A stretch of DNA of 64,000 bases from UBA7455 sp026713185 (GCA_963665785.1 OY762456.1:248001-312000); one strand, 5' to 3'; counted from the stretch's first letter, positions 7,030 through 16,038 are shown. Numbers and translations: made by a program. Notes: generated by a model not told the origin, from the letters alone.

Positions 7030-10000
7030 AACTAGCTGACAAGATCAGCATCAACACGCAGTACACTCGTTCTACCAATATTGAGCGGGACCGGGATTCA
7101 CATGCAATCGTCAAAGCCTATCTGCCAACTTCCCGTGGAGTGGAGGTTCTCCACGAGGTTGCTGTTGCACTTGGCAGCCAGGATCAACCACGTGCCTGGA
7201 GTCTGATAGGTCCATACGGTTCAGGTAAATCTTCCTTTGCGTTGTTTCTAAACCACTTGCTTGGTGAATCATCTTCGCCTATTGGTAAAACTGCACTTCG
7301 GGTTATGAAAAACGACCACGCTGCGCTGACAAACCAGTTCAAGCAACAAAGTCAATGGTGCCGGGTAATGTTAACTGGTAGTGCTGAGCCACTATCTGCG
7401 CGATTGCTCACAGCACTTGATTCCGCCGGGACGGAGTTCTGGGGGAATAAACGGGGACGGAAACCATCTGTCCTGAAGAATATTCGTGCCGCCTGTAATT
7501 CAACACCAACCACTAACGATGTGTTGCAACTTGTCGACGAATTACAGGGAGCCATCGAATCGAGTGGCGGTGGCGGTCTCTTGATTGTGATTGACGAGTT
7601 AGGCAAATTTCTTGAGTACGAAGCTCGCAATTACGGTGCAAACGACATCTTTCTACTTCAGGGTCTCGCGGAAAGAGCCTATAGCGGACGGCAAGCTAAC
7701 CTGTTGTTGTTCGTTCTTCTGCACCAAAGTTTCGAGATGTATGCCAGAGGATTAAGTCAAAACCTGAAAAATGAGTGGGCAAAGGTTCAGGGTAGATTTC
7801 AGACTATCCCCTTTATCGAAACCATAGAACAGACACTGAGGGTCGTCGCGGCAGCCTTCGAGAACTCACTAACAGAAAACCAGAAAACAAAGCTGGCAAA
7901 AAAAGCCCGGCTTGTCGCCAAAATAACAACAGCAAACAAAATCGATCCCGATGTGGCTACGAAACTCTTTACTGCCTGTTATCCCTTGCACCCGGTAACA
8001 CTGCTCGTGTTAATTACTTTGTGTCAGAAATTCGCGCAAAACGAAAGAACGCTGTTCACCTATCTGGGTAGCCTTGAGCCACACGGCCTGCGTCATTCGC
8101 TTGCTAATCTCAAACCAGGCCAGTGGCTCTATCCGAACAACGTTTACGACTATTTCATTCAAAACCAGTCCGCAGTTTTGTCTGACCCACTGACTCACCG
8201 ACGCTGGGTAGAAGTCATCACTGCTATAGAACGTGCTGAGGAGTTAGGCAAGCAACAGCAGGCGATAGCCAAAACTATAGGACTTCTGAACCTTGTCTCT
8301 GGTACCGAAGGCTTGAAGGCCTCTCCTAATATTTTGAGCACCTTGTTTAGAATGGGAAATGAAGTCAAAACGATTTTACAGCCGCTTGTTGACGCTTCCA
8401 TTATTCAATACCGCAAATTCAACGACGAATATCGGGTCTGGCAGGGTACAGACTTTGATATCAGCGAGGCGGTACAGCTTGAAATTCAAAAGCGAGGCCG
8501 GTTTGAATTAGCCTCCACCCTGCTGGAACGCGCTGAACCGGTTCCCTTCCTCGCCAGGAAACACTCCATAAAATCCGCAACGCTACGTTATTTGCCCATC
8601 AGTTATGTCGATGCCCTGAGTTACCGGCAGCAACCCGATGCAGTGACAACACCCCGTATCTTATTCTTTTTGGCGGAAGGTAAAGACGACGAGAACATTT
8701 TCCTGTCAGAGATCCGGAACAAAGACACCACTGACAATGTCTGGGTGCTGTACAAAAACGGTACCGACATACGTGCGGCTGTTGAGGAATCGCTGGCGCT
8801 GGAGGGGGTGCAACGCGGTGCACAGGAGCTTGCCTCTGATCCGATTGCATCCAGAGAATTAAGGGAGCGCCTTAATGCCGCCCAGGTGACCGAACAAAGC
8901 GTCCTTAATGCGCTGACCGCTACTCCAGGGTTATCGGCCTGGTATTGGAGAGGCAGCAAACTACCTGTAAACAATCGTCGAGCGTTGCAACAGCAACTAT
9001 CCCTGGTAATGGCAAAGGTATACCAGGACGCACCCATTATTCACAATGAATTGATCAACCGAGACCGGCTTTCATCGCAGGCAGCCATGGCACGCAACAA
9101 ACTGTTTCTGCGGATGCTCAACAATGAAGATGCGGCAGGACTGGCTATTGAGAAATATCCCCCGGAACGTTCTATTTACCGGTCGATCTTCGAAGCCGGA
9201 AAATTACACGTATCGTCGGACGCCGGCTGGCGATTCGTTGCTCCGGATGATGCCAACCCGGTTAATCTAAAGCCCCTGTGGAAACGGTTTGATGATTTCT
9301 TGCAGCAGACCGAAGCTGAGCCTTTGCCAGTAAGTGCGCTCCTGGAAGAGGTTTTGTTACCACCAATCGGGTTGAAGTCAGGCGTTTTTCCGATCCTGTT
9401 TCTGCATTATTACCTTGTGCACAAATCCGAGATCGCTGTTTACGACACTGGCCGGTATACCCCCGAGTTGAGCTACGAACATCTCGAACGTCTTGTTCGC
9501 CATCCAGAGCAATTCAGTTTCCAACGCTTCCGTATCGCTGGTTTGCGCGCGGAATTGTTTGAAGAGTACAGCAAGGCTTTGTTCGGTGGGCCAAAGGATA
9601 TCAATATACTCAGCATTGCCCGACCTCTGTCAACTTTCATGCTTGGCCTGGACGAACACACCCAAAAAACACGCAGATTGACAGCAACCACCCTGAAAAT
9701 ACGGCAAGCCTTCTTTTTGGCGAAATCACCAGAAAATCTACTGCTCAAAGAGCTGCCGAAAGTATGCGGTTTCGATAACACGAAAGATTTTTCCGGATTT
9801 GCCGAATGTCTTACTACATCGCTGCGTGAGCTCAATCAGGTGCCAGAAAGTCTGCTTGCTGATATGCAGGAGGCTCTTGGTAACTCATTTGGAATTCTAC
9901 AATATTCCTCCTTGTCCGAGTTAAGGTCGCTACTGGAAAAACGGTGTAGTGATCTTGATCGATACACGGTTGATGTCAAAGGCCTGAAAAGCTTTATCCG

Positions 10001-10457
10001 GCGAATTGTTGATGGTGCATCCACCGACGACCAATGGTTATCAGGACTATTGCTGTTCCTTGGCCATAAACCCGTTACCAAGTGGACCGACGATGACCGC
10101 GACCTGGCCGAATACCGGTTATCAGAGTTTGCTTTACGCATAATGGATCTCGAAAAGCTGCGCTTGCATCACGAGTCTATGGCGCAATCCGAAAAAGACA
10201 TTGATGTAATTCTTTTGAAGTCATTGTGTAAAGGTGACCAGGAAATTGAGGAAATCGTTTTCCTCAATAATGCAACCAAAACAGCCATACAAGACTCTTA
10301 TGACAAGGTGGTACAGTTAATCGGCGAATTGAACGATAACGAACTGGCGCTTGCTTTAGTTGCAAAATTGACCCATGAGTTTCTTGCAGGCTACCGTCGA
10401 TCACAGATCATTGCAGAAGAAAGCAGAACTGCAGAGGGATTGAAAGATGCAGGATAA
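7026..10457 (+). CDS. sspC: Large P-loop ATPase, SspC-type
   Basis: A 1143-residue ATPase. Walker A is GPYGSGKSS at residues 62-70 and Walker B is LLIVIDELGKFLEYE near 185-195 with the DE pair. An Arg-rich segment typical of AAA-like sensors follows, and the C-terminal 700 residues lack any motif I can name. Between a DUF4007 protein and a PAPS-reductase-like enzyme, it corresponds to SspC, whose ATPase activity is needed for phosphorothioate insertion. Start ATG overlaps the sspB stop by four bases, and its own stop overlaps sspD by 11 bases. The frame is intact over its whole length, suggesting the system is under selection. Confidence 0.75.
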   Translation: MKLADKISINTQYTRSTNIERDRDSHAIVKAYLPTSRGVEVLHEVAVALGSQDQPRAWSLIGPYGSGKSSFALFLNHLLGESSSPIGKTALRVMKNDHAALTNQFKQQSQWCRVMLTGSAEPLSARLLTALDSAGTEFWGNKRGRKPSVLKNIRAACNSTPTTNDVLQLVDELQGAIESSGGGGLLIVIDELGKFLEYEARNYGANDIFLLQGLAERAYSGRQANLLLFVLLHQSFEMYARGLSQNLKNEWAKVQGRFQTIPFIETIEQTLRVVAAAFENSLTENQKTKLAKKARLVAKITTANKIDPDVATKLFTACYPLHPVTLLVLITLCQKFAQNERTLFTYLGSLEPHGLRHSLANLKPGQWLYPNNVYDYFIQNQSAVLSDPLTHRRWVEVITAIERAEELGKQQQAIAKTIGLLNLVSGTEGLKASPNILSTLFRMGNEVKTILQPLVDASIIQYRKFNDEYRVWQGTDFDISEAVQLEIQKRGRFELASTLLERAEPVPFLARKHSIKSATLRYLPISYVDALSYRQQPDAVTTPRILFFLAEGKDDENIFLSEIRNKDTTDNVWVLYKNGTDIRAAVEESLALEGVQRGAQELASDPIASRELRERLNAAQVTEQSVLNALTATPGLSAWYWRGSKLPVNNRRALQQQLSLVMAKVYQDAPIIHNELINRDRLSSQAAMARNKLFLRMLNNEDAAGLAIEKYPPERSIYRSIFEAGKLHVSSDAGWRFVAPDDANPVNLKPLWKRFDDFLQQTEAEPLPVSALLEEVLLPPIGLKSGVFPILFLHYYLVHKSEIAVYDTGRYTPELSYEHLERLVRHPEQFSFQRFRIAGLRAELFEEYSKALFGGPKDINILSIARPLSTFMLGLDEHTQKTRRLTATTLKIRQAFFLAKSPENLLLKELPKVCGFDNTKDFSGFAECLTTSLRELNQVPESLLADMQEALGNSFGILQYSSLSELRSLLEKRCSDLDRYTVDVKGLKSFIRRIVDGASTDDQWLSGLLLFLGHKPVTKWTDDDRDLAEYRLSEFALRIMDLEKLRLHHESMAQSEKDIDVILLKSLCKGDQEIEEIVFLNNATKTAIQDSYDKVVQLIGELNDNELALALVAKLTHEFLAGYRRSQIIAEESRTAEGLKDAG

Positions 10458-11250
10458 CGAAACAACCACTGTTGATCTAAAGCCAATGCGATATGTATTG
10501 GGCTTGTCCGGCGGCAAAGACAGTGCCGCCCTGGCCATCTATCTGAAACAGGAAGGTCGGGATGACAATATTGAATACTTCTTCTCGGATACCGGGTCAG
10601 AGCTCAAGGAAGTTTATGAATACCTGGACAAGCTCGAAGACTTTTTAGCAAAGCCGATAGAAAGACTGAGCAGTGGCCGAGACTTTGATCATCATCTGAA
10701 ACGATTCAACGGTTTTCTGCCCGCACCGCACGCGCGCTGGTGTACTCGCGTTATGAAACTTGAACCCTTCGAGATCTTTATCGGCAACGATCCCTGTATC
10801 AGCTACATCGGAATCCGAGCCGACGAGCAACGCCAGGGTTACATAAGCCGGAAACCAAACATTACTCCCCGATACCCGTTTATTGAGGACGGCATCGTTA
10901 AAGACGATGTTTTCCGCATACTTGAGGAATCCATCGGCATCCCGGAATACTACAAGTGGCGCAGCCGTTCAGGATGTTACTTTTGTTTCTTTCAAAGACG
11001 GGATGAATGGATAGGATTGGCGGAAAATCACCCAGAGTTATTTGAGCAGGCCAAACAATATGAGAAACTCGATCAAGATACCGGCAAACAATTCACCTGG
11101 GTGAAGGGGACAACACTGGACGAACTTCTTGAACACAAGGACGAGATCAAGGCTGCTGCAATGGGTCAGAGTGCCCCCAATATTTCCTGGCAAGAGCGGA
11201 TCAAGCTGGAAGACGAAGATGACCCGGCATGTCTGATTTGTACCTTGTAG
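10447..11250 (+). CDS. sspD: PAPS reductase/ATP pyrophosphatase-type protein (SspD/DndC-like)
   Basis: A 267-residue adenine-nucleotide alpha-hydrolase. The PP-loop SGGKDS is at residues 21-26 (VLGLSGGKDSAALAIYL) and FFSDTGSE at 45-52 is the second conserved strand. Cys99 (ARWCTRVMK) with Cys177 and Cys180 (SGCYFCFF) are placed to hold an Fe-S cluster, as in DndC. It would adenylate the DNA backbone phosphate and replace oxygen with sulfur. The family also includes true PAPS reductases, but the operon partners make the DNA-modification role far more likely. Two further cysteines sit in the last six residues (ACLICTL). It ends the tightly overlapped four-gene operon. Confidence 0.8.
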   Translation: MQDNETTTVDLKPMRYVLGLSGGKDSAALAIYLKQEGRDDNIEYFFSDTGSELKEVYEYLDKLEDFLAKPIERLSSGRDFDHHLKRFNGFLPAPHARWCTRVMKLEPFEIFIGNDPCISYIGIRADEQRQGYISRKPNITPRYPFIEDGIVKDDVFRILEESIGIPEYYKWRSRSGCYFCFFQRRDEWIGLAENHPELFEQAKQYEKLDQDTGKQFTWVKGTTLDELLEHKDEIKAAAMGQSAPNISWQERIKLEDEDDPACLICTL

Positions 11251-11559
11251 CTATGCTTGACTCGCGGCAATCTTGAACAACTTCAGACAGAACGTCGTAC
11301 ATTGAACACATCCAAACTAGCCCGGATATTGCATGAGTGAGCTGAATTGGTATTGATCCGTGATTTTTATATTGAGCGGGCTGTGACAGTTCCGACCGAG
11401 TAGGAACCGGGTTATTCGATGCGGTATTCGGGTTGTGAGCCGCGATATCCTGGTCGTTTTGCAGGGTAATGAGGTCATCTGGCGGATTAGGGGCAAGCGC
11501 ATCCGGCTCACCGGGTGATCATGCCTTCGCCCACGGAAGGTCTCGGGTGTGCACAGACA
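11251..11559. other. Non-coding decayed sequence after sspD
   Basis: About 300 bases with only short frames. On the minus strand it continues beyond the dead reverse transcriptase but I cannot align it with a maturase domain. No terminator with a T-tract is visible after sspD. Confidence 0.4.
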
Positions 11560-12110
11560 AACGGACAATTCCCAATACATTATCGGCATAATTAACGATG
11601 TCCACGTGTAGGTTCCGTTAAATTCCGAGTGCTTTCTAACCCAGCAAAGACCCGGCGCCTATAAAGATTCGCGAGCATTGGTGAGATGAAACGCCCTGAG
11701 GGACACCGCGGTGCTCACGTTTTGCCAGGGTTGTTCGACGTTTCCCCCGGCGCCTATAGTCTTCTTCGACCGATGCTACCAGCCATTGTTTTATCAGCGA
11801 CAGTAGGACCGGTCGTTCACTCCACGGGCCACCGAACGCATCAAATCAGCGTGCGGAATGGTGTCAAAGTAACCGGATAAATCTGTGTCTACGACCTCGT
11901 TGTTGCCGTTTCGTATTAATCAATGCACATGCTTTACCGCATCCTGTGCACTACGATGACTGCGATAGGCATATATTGCTCCGGTTGCAGACCAGCCTCG
12001 AATATGGGTTCGAGAACCAATACCACCGCCGTCTGGACCACGCAGTCCCGGACCGTGGGTCATTCCCTCCATCGTCATTACCCGACTTCATCGGTAATAC
12101 GACCACATCC
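11560..12110 (-). pseudogene. Decayed group II intron reverse transcriptase (ltrA-like)
   Basis: Read on the minus strand, fragments in shifting frames give TAVVLVLEPIFEAGLQPEQY, then AYRSHRSAQDAVKHVH, an in-frame TGA, DTDLSGYFDTIPHADLMRSV, then after a frameshift LLSLIKQWLVASVEE and REHRGVPQG, another shift to ISPMLANLYRRR, and finally IVNYADNVLGIV. These are the fingers and palm of a group II intron reverse transcriptase. The catalytic YADD has become YADN (11579-11590). There is at least one stop and two frameshifts, so no enzyme can be made. The maturase and endonuclease regions are missing. Bases 12110-12456 upstream look equally degenerate and I can assign nothing there. Confidence 0.85.
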
Positions 12111-12406
12111 GCCACCCCAAAAGACCGAGCCCGTGTCTCACGACACACCCGTTGGCCGGCTCGCTTCACCAACCACCTGAAGGGGCTTCCCGTGTTGCGT
12201 TCATCTCACATCTACAGTCATGCCTGCACGCTGAATATCTTACGGACCCTTTTACATCAGAAGCTTCAATTGCTTCGTTACCTCCACAATTGTTCCGATT
12301 GCTACCGGTCGGAACGACAGTTGCCGGGTGGGAATCTCACCCACTGAGTGATGACGCCTTTCACGGCTAACTGGTTCATCCTGCCTATTCTCCTTACGAT
12401 CCTACT

Positions 12407-12432
12407 GGCCTATTATATTGTCGTTATAGGCC
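12407..12432. repeat. Short inverted repeat downstream of the GIY-YIG/DGQHR gene
   Basis: GGCCTAT (12407-12413) and ATAGGCC (12426-12432) form a perfect 7-bp stem with a 12-base loop, 25 bases past the stop of the minus-strand gene. No T-tract follows on either strand, so a Rho-independent terminator is not well supported. Confidence 0.4.
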
Positions 12433-12456
12433 AAATTGACCGGACATCAATCGGTT

Positions 12457-14124
12457 TTACGATTCGAACAACCTTTTTGGTAACATTGCAGCTGCTTTTT
12501 CCGAGTCTCCAAAGTGGCTGAGATATACAGTCTTCAGATTTTCCAATTCCATCGGCTCGATCGATTCACCCAAGTAGTATGCAATAAATCTGCCTGCGAA
12601 ATTAGCTGCCTGTCGTCCGCTTACAATTCTTTCGCCGTTCATCAGAATCCTCTGCCACAACGCTTGGTCTATACGCCAATCAACCTTGTTAATCCGCTTT
12701 ATAACCTCTTTCCAAGAAAACCTCGAACCATCCGACAGATTTGATTCCATTAATCTTGTTACGGCAATCATCAAAGCTTGTTGAGCAATGGGTTTACCAA
12801 GTAAAAGCGATTTTCGAATCTCTACACGCTTTTGATCACCTGGCTCTTCTTGATCGCTACGGGCAGATTGATATATGGTAACCCCGTCTAGTAAGTGTTT
12901 CCAATACTCAAAAGTATGCGTTTTATAGAGTTCTTGTTTGGCAATATCAGGAAGTACTTGATCGCTGATTTTTCCAAATTTGCTCTCCAATAAGTGCTTG
13001 GTTGACTCGTAGATTGTGGACAAGGTGGTAAAATAGTGAGCTTTTGCAGTGAGCGTATTACCTCCGTAGTTGACAAGTCGGCTACCTATCAATTCGTTCG
13101 ATATATCTCTAGCAAGAATTGCGATAATATCATCATCTGACGTAATCAGGTTTTCGGACTTGCTCGTAGGTTTGGCGTACCTATTCACCTTATTAAATAT
13201 CTTTCTTCCTTTATCCGGTTCGTGTTTAAGCATGATAAGTAGAACATCATCATCAGCAAGTTTTGGATTTGGACTCACTCCTTGAATTGGACGTTGTTTC
13301 TCGTCCTTACCCGATATAGCAAACTGTATTGCGGCCAATCGATGCTGCCCATCGAGAGGGACAAGTATCTCGCCGCCAGAAAGTGTTAGAAAACCAAATG
13401 ATTTTGAAGCAGTCTGGTACAGCTTTGGTATCTTGCTTGATACGTTACTCATGGCCTCAAATTCCATCTGATCAGGATTGATGACATCAACAATAAGTGC
13501 CCCAAAGAATCTATCGGGATCGTGTGCAAGATAAGGTGCTATTTGTTTTCTTACTCTATTGTAGTTAATTTCTCGCTGGAATCTTTCCTCCAAATCGAGA
13601 TCTTCCCAGTCAGGCATTTCCTTGGGTATTTTTAGCTGGGTTGCAACGTCATTTGCCTTCATCGTAATCATATAATAGTCAGTTGAACCGAATTTTCCAT
13701 GCATTGCAGGGTGTACACTAGCCATAGGGCTTTCTCCAATTTTTTCTACTAGGCCTATATGTTGGTATCGATGGACATTGGTTATAGGCTGCAGATATAG
13801 TATGAGCGATCTTTCTAGATCATCGACTTCATCATCCTGGCAAGTTATGTATGTAAATGATACGTCTCCATCTAGCGCGTTTATCCACATTCTCAGGCCT
13901 TGATTGTGAGAGTCGTTGTAATGACTTATCAATCTTTCCTTAACTCCTAATTTGCATGAAGATTTTCCTATGTAAATAAAGCTTTTATCATAGACAAAGA
14001 CGTAGACACCTGTAGTAGACGATGGCAAAGAAAGCAAATTTTGTAGAACAAATCGCTTTCCATATTCAACAATTTGCGACGAAAAACCACGAGAAAAGTT
14101 CACTATGTCACTCGGATAACACAT
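12457..14124 (-). CDS. GIY-YIG nuclease fused to a DGQHR (DndB-like) domain
   Basis: A 555-residue two-domain protein. Residues 37-118 form a GIY-YIG endonuclease: GVY at 39-41, YIG at 51-53, Arg64 in VKERLISHY, Glu104 in DLERSLILYL and Asn116 in QPITN, so all catalytic positions seem present. From about 145 to the end is a DGQHR-family domain: EINYNRVRKQIAPYL, the core VPLDGQHRLAAIQFA with DGQHR at 258-262, and FNKVNRYAKPTSKSENL. DGQHR proteins include DndB, the regulator of phosphorothioation, and are related in motif to the ParB-like sensor half of SspE. The gene overlaps its upstream neighbour by 17 bases and lies 1.2 kb from the sspD end on the opposite strand. Codon use is clearly more A+T-rich than neighbours. 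Role as a modification-dependent nuclease is inferred. Confidence 0.8.
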   Translation of the reverse strand: MCYPSDIVNFSRGFSSQIVEYGKRFVLQNLLSLPSSTTGVYVFVYDKSFIYIGKSSCKLGVKERLISHYNDSHNQGLRMWINALDGDVSFTYITCQDDEVDDLERSLILYLQPITNVHRYQHIGLVEKIGESPMASVHPAMHGKFGSTDYYMITMKANDVATQLKIPKEMPDWEDLDLEERFQREINYNRVRKQIAPYLAHDPDRFFGALIVDVINPDQMEFEAMSNVSSKIPKLYQTASKSFGFLTLSGGEILVPLDGQHRLAAIQFAISGKDEKQRPIQGVSPNPKLADDDVLLIMLKHEPDKGRKIFNKVNRYAKPTSKSENLITSDDDIIAILARDISNELIGSRLVNYGGNTLTAKAHYFTTLSTIYESTKHLLESKFGKISDQVLPDIAKQELYKTHTFEYWKHLLDGVTIYQSARSDQEEPGDQKRVEIRKSLLLGKPIAQQALMIAVTRLMESNLSDGSRFSWKEVIKRINKVDWRIDQALWQRILMNGERIVSGRQAANFAGRFIAYYLGESIEPMELENLKTVYLSHFGDSEKAAAMLPKRLFES

Positions 14125-14653
14125 AGCCGGAATTTCTCTTATCAGAGTCCTTGTTTATCCAAAACTCTATGCCAGTGAATTGTTCCAGGTCGTTGGAATT
14201 TCTTATACTTTCCAACTGGGTAGCTAAAGTCTTTGCTGAGAGGTACAAACGCATCTTACGCTTCCTCTTGATGTACCAGATATCCACTGCGGCTTGGTAT
14301 CCAAACTGACTGTACACCACATAAGGCTCGCTCGAAACCCGAATACGGATAGCCTCGGTGTCAATCTTTAAAATATCTAGATCTGTGTCAACAAACATCG
14401 TTATGGAAGCAGTGGTATATCGTTTCAAAAAACAGATTAAACTAAAGTGGCTCCTATTGTCGAGACAGTGATCTGCAATAATTAAGACATTGATTTTTTT
14501 CTTTTTATTTGAATCTGTGAACTCATTGAGTGCGGGGAACGAGAGTGTGGGCATGTTGTGGGCGACATGGATGTTGTCCACATCTTGTTCATACGGCCCG
14601 CGGGGCTCGTTTCTGTCCGCAGAACGCGTCCACAAGTGCACAGGGGCCTTCAT
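14108..14653 (-). CDS. Hypothetical protein, first gene of the GIY-YIG/DGQHR operon
   Basis: An intact frame of up to 181 residues that I do not recognise. The body (NVLIIADHCLDNRSHFSLICF, SITMFVDTDLDILKIDTEAI, GYQAAVDIWYIKRKRKMRLY) suggests an alternating alpha/beta fold with no membrane segment. The first 33 residues (from ATG 14653) overlap sequence that looks like the tail of an IS3-family insertion, so the native start may be ATG 14554, giving 148 residues; neither has a strong ribosome site. Its 3' end overlaps the GIY-YIG/DGQHR gene by 17 bases, implying co-translation and a joint function. A+T-rich like its partner. Confidence 0.65.
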   Translation of the reverse strand: MKAPVHLWTRSADRNEPRGPYEQDVDNIHVAHNMPTLSFPALNEFTDSNKKKKINVLIIADHCLDNRSHFSLICFLKRYTTASITMFVDTDLDILKIDTEAIRIRVSSEPYVVYSQFGYQAAVDIWYIKRKRKMRLYLSAKTLATQLESIRNSNDLEQFTGIEFWINKDSDKRNSGYVLSE

Positions 14654-14671
14654 GCCTCTACCTGTAGTTTT

Positions 14672-14868
14672 TTACCCCACCATAGACGGTGTGCTGCCGT
14701 CAAAGCTCTGATGTGGGCGTTCATGATTATACAACTCAACTAATTTTTTTGATTGTTTGATCTCTCTTACGCTGGCATAGTCCTTCAGGTAAATCTCTTC
14801 ATATCGTTCAGACCGCCACAATCTTTCGATCAATATAAAGCAGATACCGTCTTTACTCTCAAGCTTTT
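14672..14868 (-). pseudogene. IS3-family transposase remnant (OrfB C-terminus)
   Basis: On the minus strand the frame reads IERLWRSERYEEIYLKDYAS, then VREIKQSKKLVELYNHERPHQSFDGSTPSMVG and a stop at 14672. This is the end of the DDE integrase core of IS3-family OrfB, with the conserved Glu region lost or altered upstream (ICFILIERLWR rather than the usual DN-x-IERLWR). Only some 55-60 residues survive; no OrfA and no terminal inverted repeat can be seen. It sits exactly between the defence operon and the solute-binding protein gene, marking the right end of the island. Confidence 0.85.
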
Positions 14869-14917
14869 GTACTTAAGTTAATATTTGTGATGGTTCAGAG
14901 AATTATGTGATGCTGAT

Positions 14918-16024
14918 TCACTGCTGCCCACCCGACCCCCGGGTATTAATATAAGCCCGCTCAGAAATTTCGTGGTAGCTACTGACATTTTCAAGGAACT
15001 GGCTATATGAGTCGTAGATCTGTTTTGTCAGCGGGTCGTCGTCATCCACAACTTCTGTCACGACTTCTTTCGCGATCCGCTTGAATTCCGCAATGACATC
15101 ATCCGGTAAACGCCGTATCTCAATGCCATGTTTGTTTACCAGCTCCGACAATGACGCATTGTTGCGCGCCGTGTATTCCGACAATACATCGGCATTCATT
15201 GCCCGGCCCGCCACCTCCAGAATCTCCTGGAGATCTTCCGGCAACGCATCGTATTCCGTCTTGTTGATGATGAGTTCAAGCGCAGGTCCGGGTTCCTGCC
15301 ATCCCGGATAATAGTAATACCGGGCGACCTGATGCAGGCCAAAAGACATGTCATTGTATGGACCGACCCACTCAGTGGCGTCAATGACGCCGGTTTGCAG
15401 GCTGGTGAATATCTCACCGCCCGGCAAGGACACTGCAATGCCTCCCGCCCTTTCAAAGACCTCTCCGCCCATGCCCGGTATACGCATTTTCATCCCCTTG
15501 ATATCCTCAAGAGAGTTGATTTCCCTGTTAAACCAGCCGGCCATCTGCACGCCGGTATTGCCACCGACAATCGGCACCAGGTCGTACTTTGCATACAGTT
15601 GTCGCCACAGTTCGATGCCGCCACCGTAGAACAGCCAGGCGTTCATTTCCTGTGCGGTGAATCCAAATGGCACCGCTGTAAAAAACTGAGCCGCCGGTAC
15701 TTTGCCTTTCCAGTAATAGGCAGCACCATGTCCCATCTGCACCGTTCCCTGCGAAACGGCTTCAAAGACTTCCAGCGCAGGGACAATTTCGCCGGCGCCG
15801 TAGACTCTGATATCAATGCGCCCATTAGTCATTTTCCTGACTCTGTCGGCGTATACTTCCACTGCCGTGCCCATACCGGGGAAGTTCTTGGGCCAGGTTG
15901 TTACCATGCGCCAGTGGTAGACTTTTGTGTCATCAACCGCAGTTTCCGTGGTTACCTGTTCGCTGTCGCTGCACCCTGCCAGTAACATCACCGTGGCGCA
16001 TAATGCGAAAATTCTGTTCATCAT
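14918..16024 (-). CDS. TRAP transporter solute-binding lipoprotein (TakP-like)
   Basis: A 368-residue periplasmic lipoprotein. The start at 16024 (MMNRIFALCATVMLLAGC) gives a type II signal with lipobox LLAGC at 14-18 and a GGAG ribosome site eight bases ahead; a longer frame from 16081 would overlap uvrD and spoil the signal. Mature sequence matches the 2-oxo-acid-binding TakP group: GGNTGVQMAGWFNREINSLEDIKG, GVIDATEWVGPYNDMSFG and YYYYPGWQEPGP. It delivers its ligand to a DctQM-type permease. The only permease in view is at 2919-4805 on the other strand, so the operon appears to have been split. It follows uvrD by 14 bases. Confidence 0.9.
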   Translation of the reverse strand: MMNRIFALCATVMLLAGCSDSEQVTTETAVDDTKVYHWRMVTTWPKNFPGMGTAVEVYADRVRKMTNGRIDIRVYGAGEIVPALEVFEAVSQGTVQMGHGAAYYWKGKVPAAQFFTAVPFGFTAQEMNAWLFYGGGIELWRQLYAKYDLVPIVGGNTGVQMAGWFNREINSLEDIKGMKMRIPGMGGEVFERAGGIAVSLPGGEIFTSLQTGVIDATEWVGPYNDMSFGLHQVARYYYYPGWQEPGPALELIINKTEYDALPEDLQEILEVAGRAMNADVLSEYTARNNASLSELVNKHGIEIRRLPDDVIAEFKRIAKEVVTEVVDDDDPLTKQIYDSYSQFLENVSSYHEISERAYINTRGSGGQQ

Positions 16025-16038
16025 CTGTTTACTCCAAT

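Noticed and set aside
11317..11589. 90-codon minus-strand frame after sspD
   Set aside because: It reads the RT-like segment in the wrong frame and then unrelated sequence; the protein has no family resemblance.
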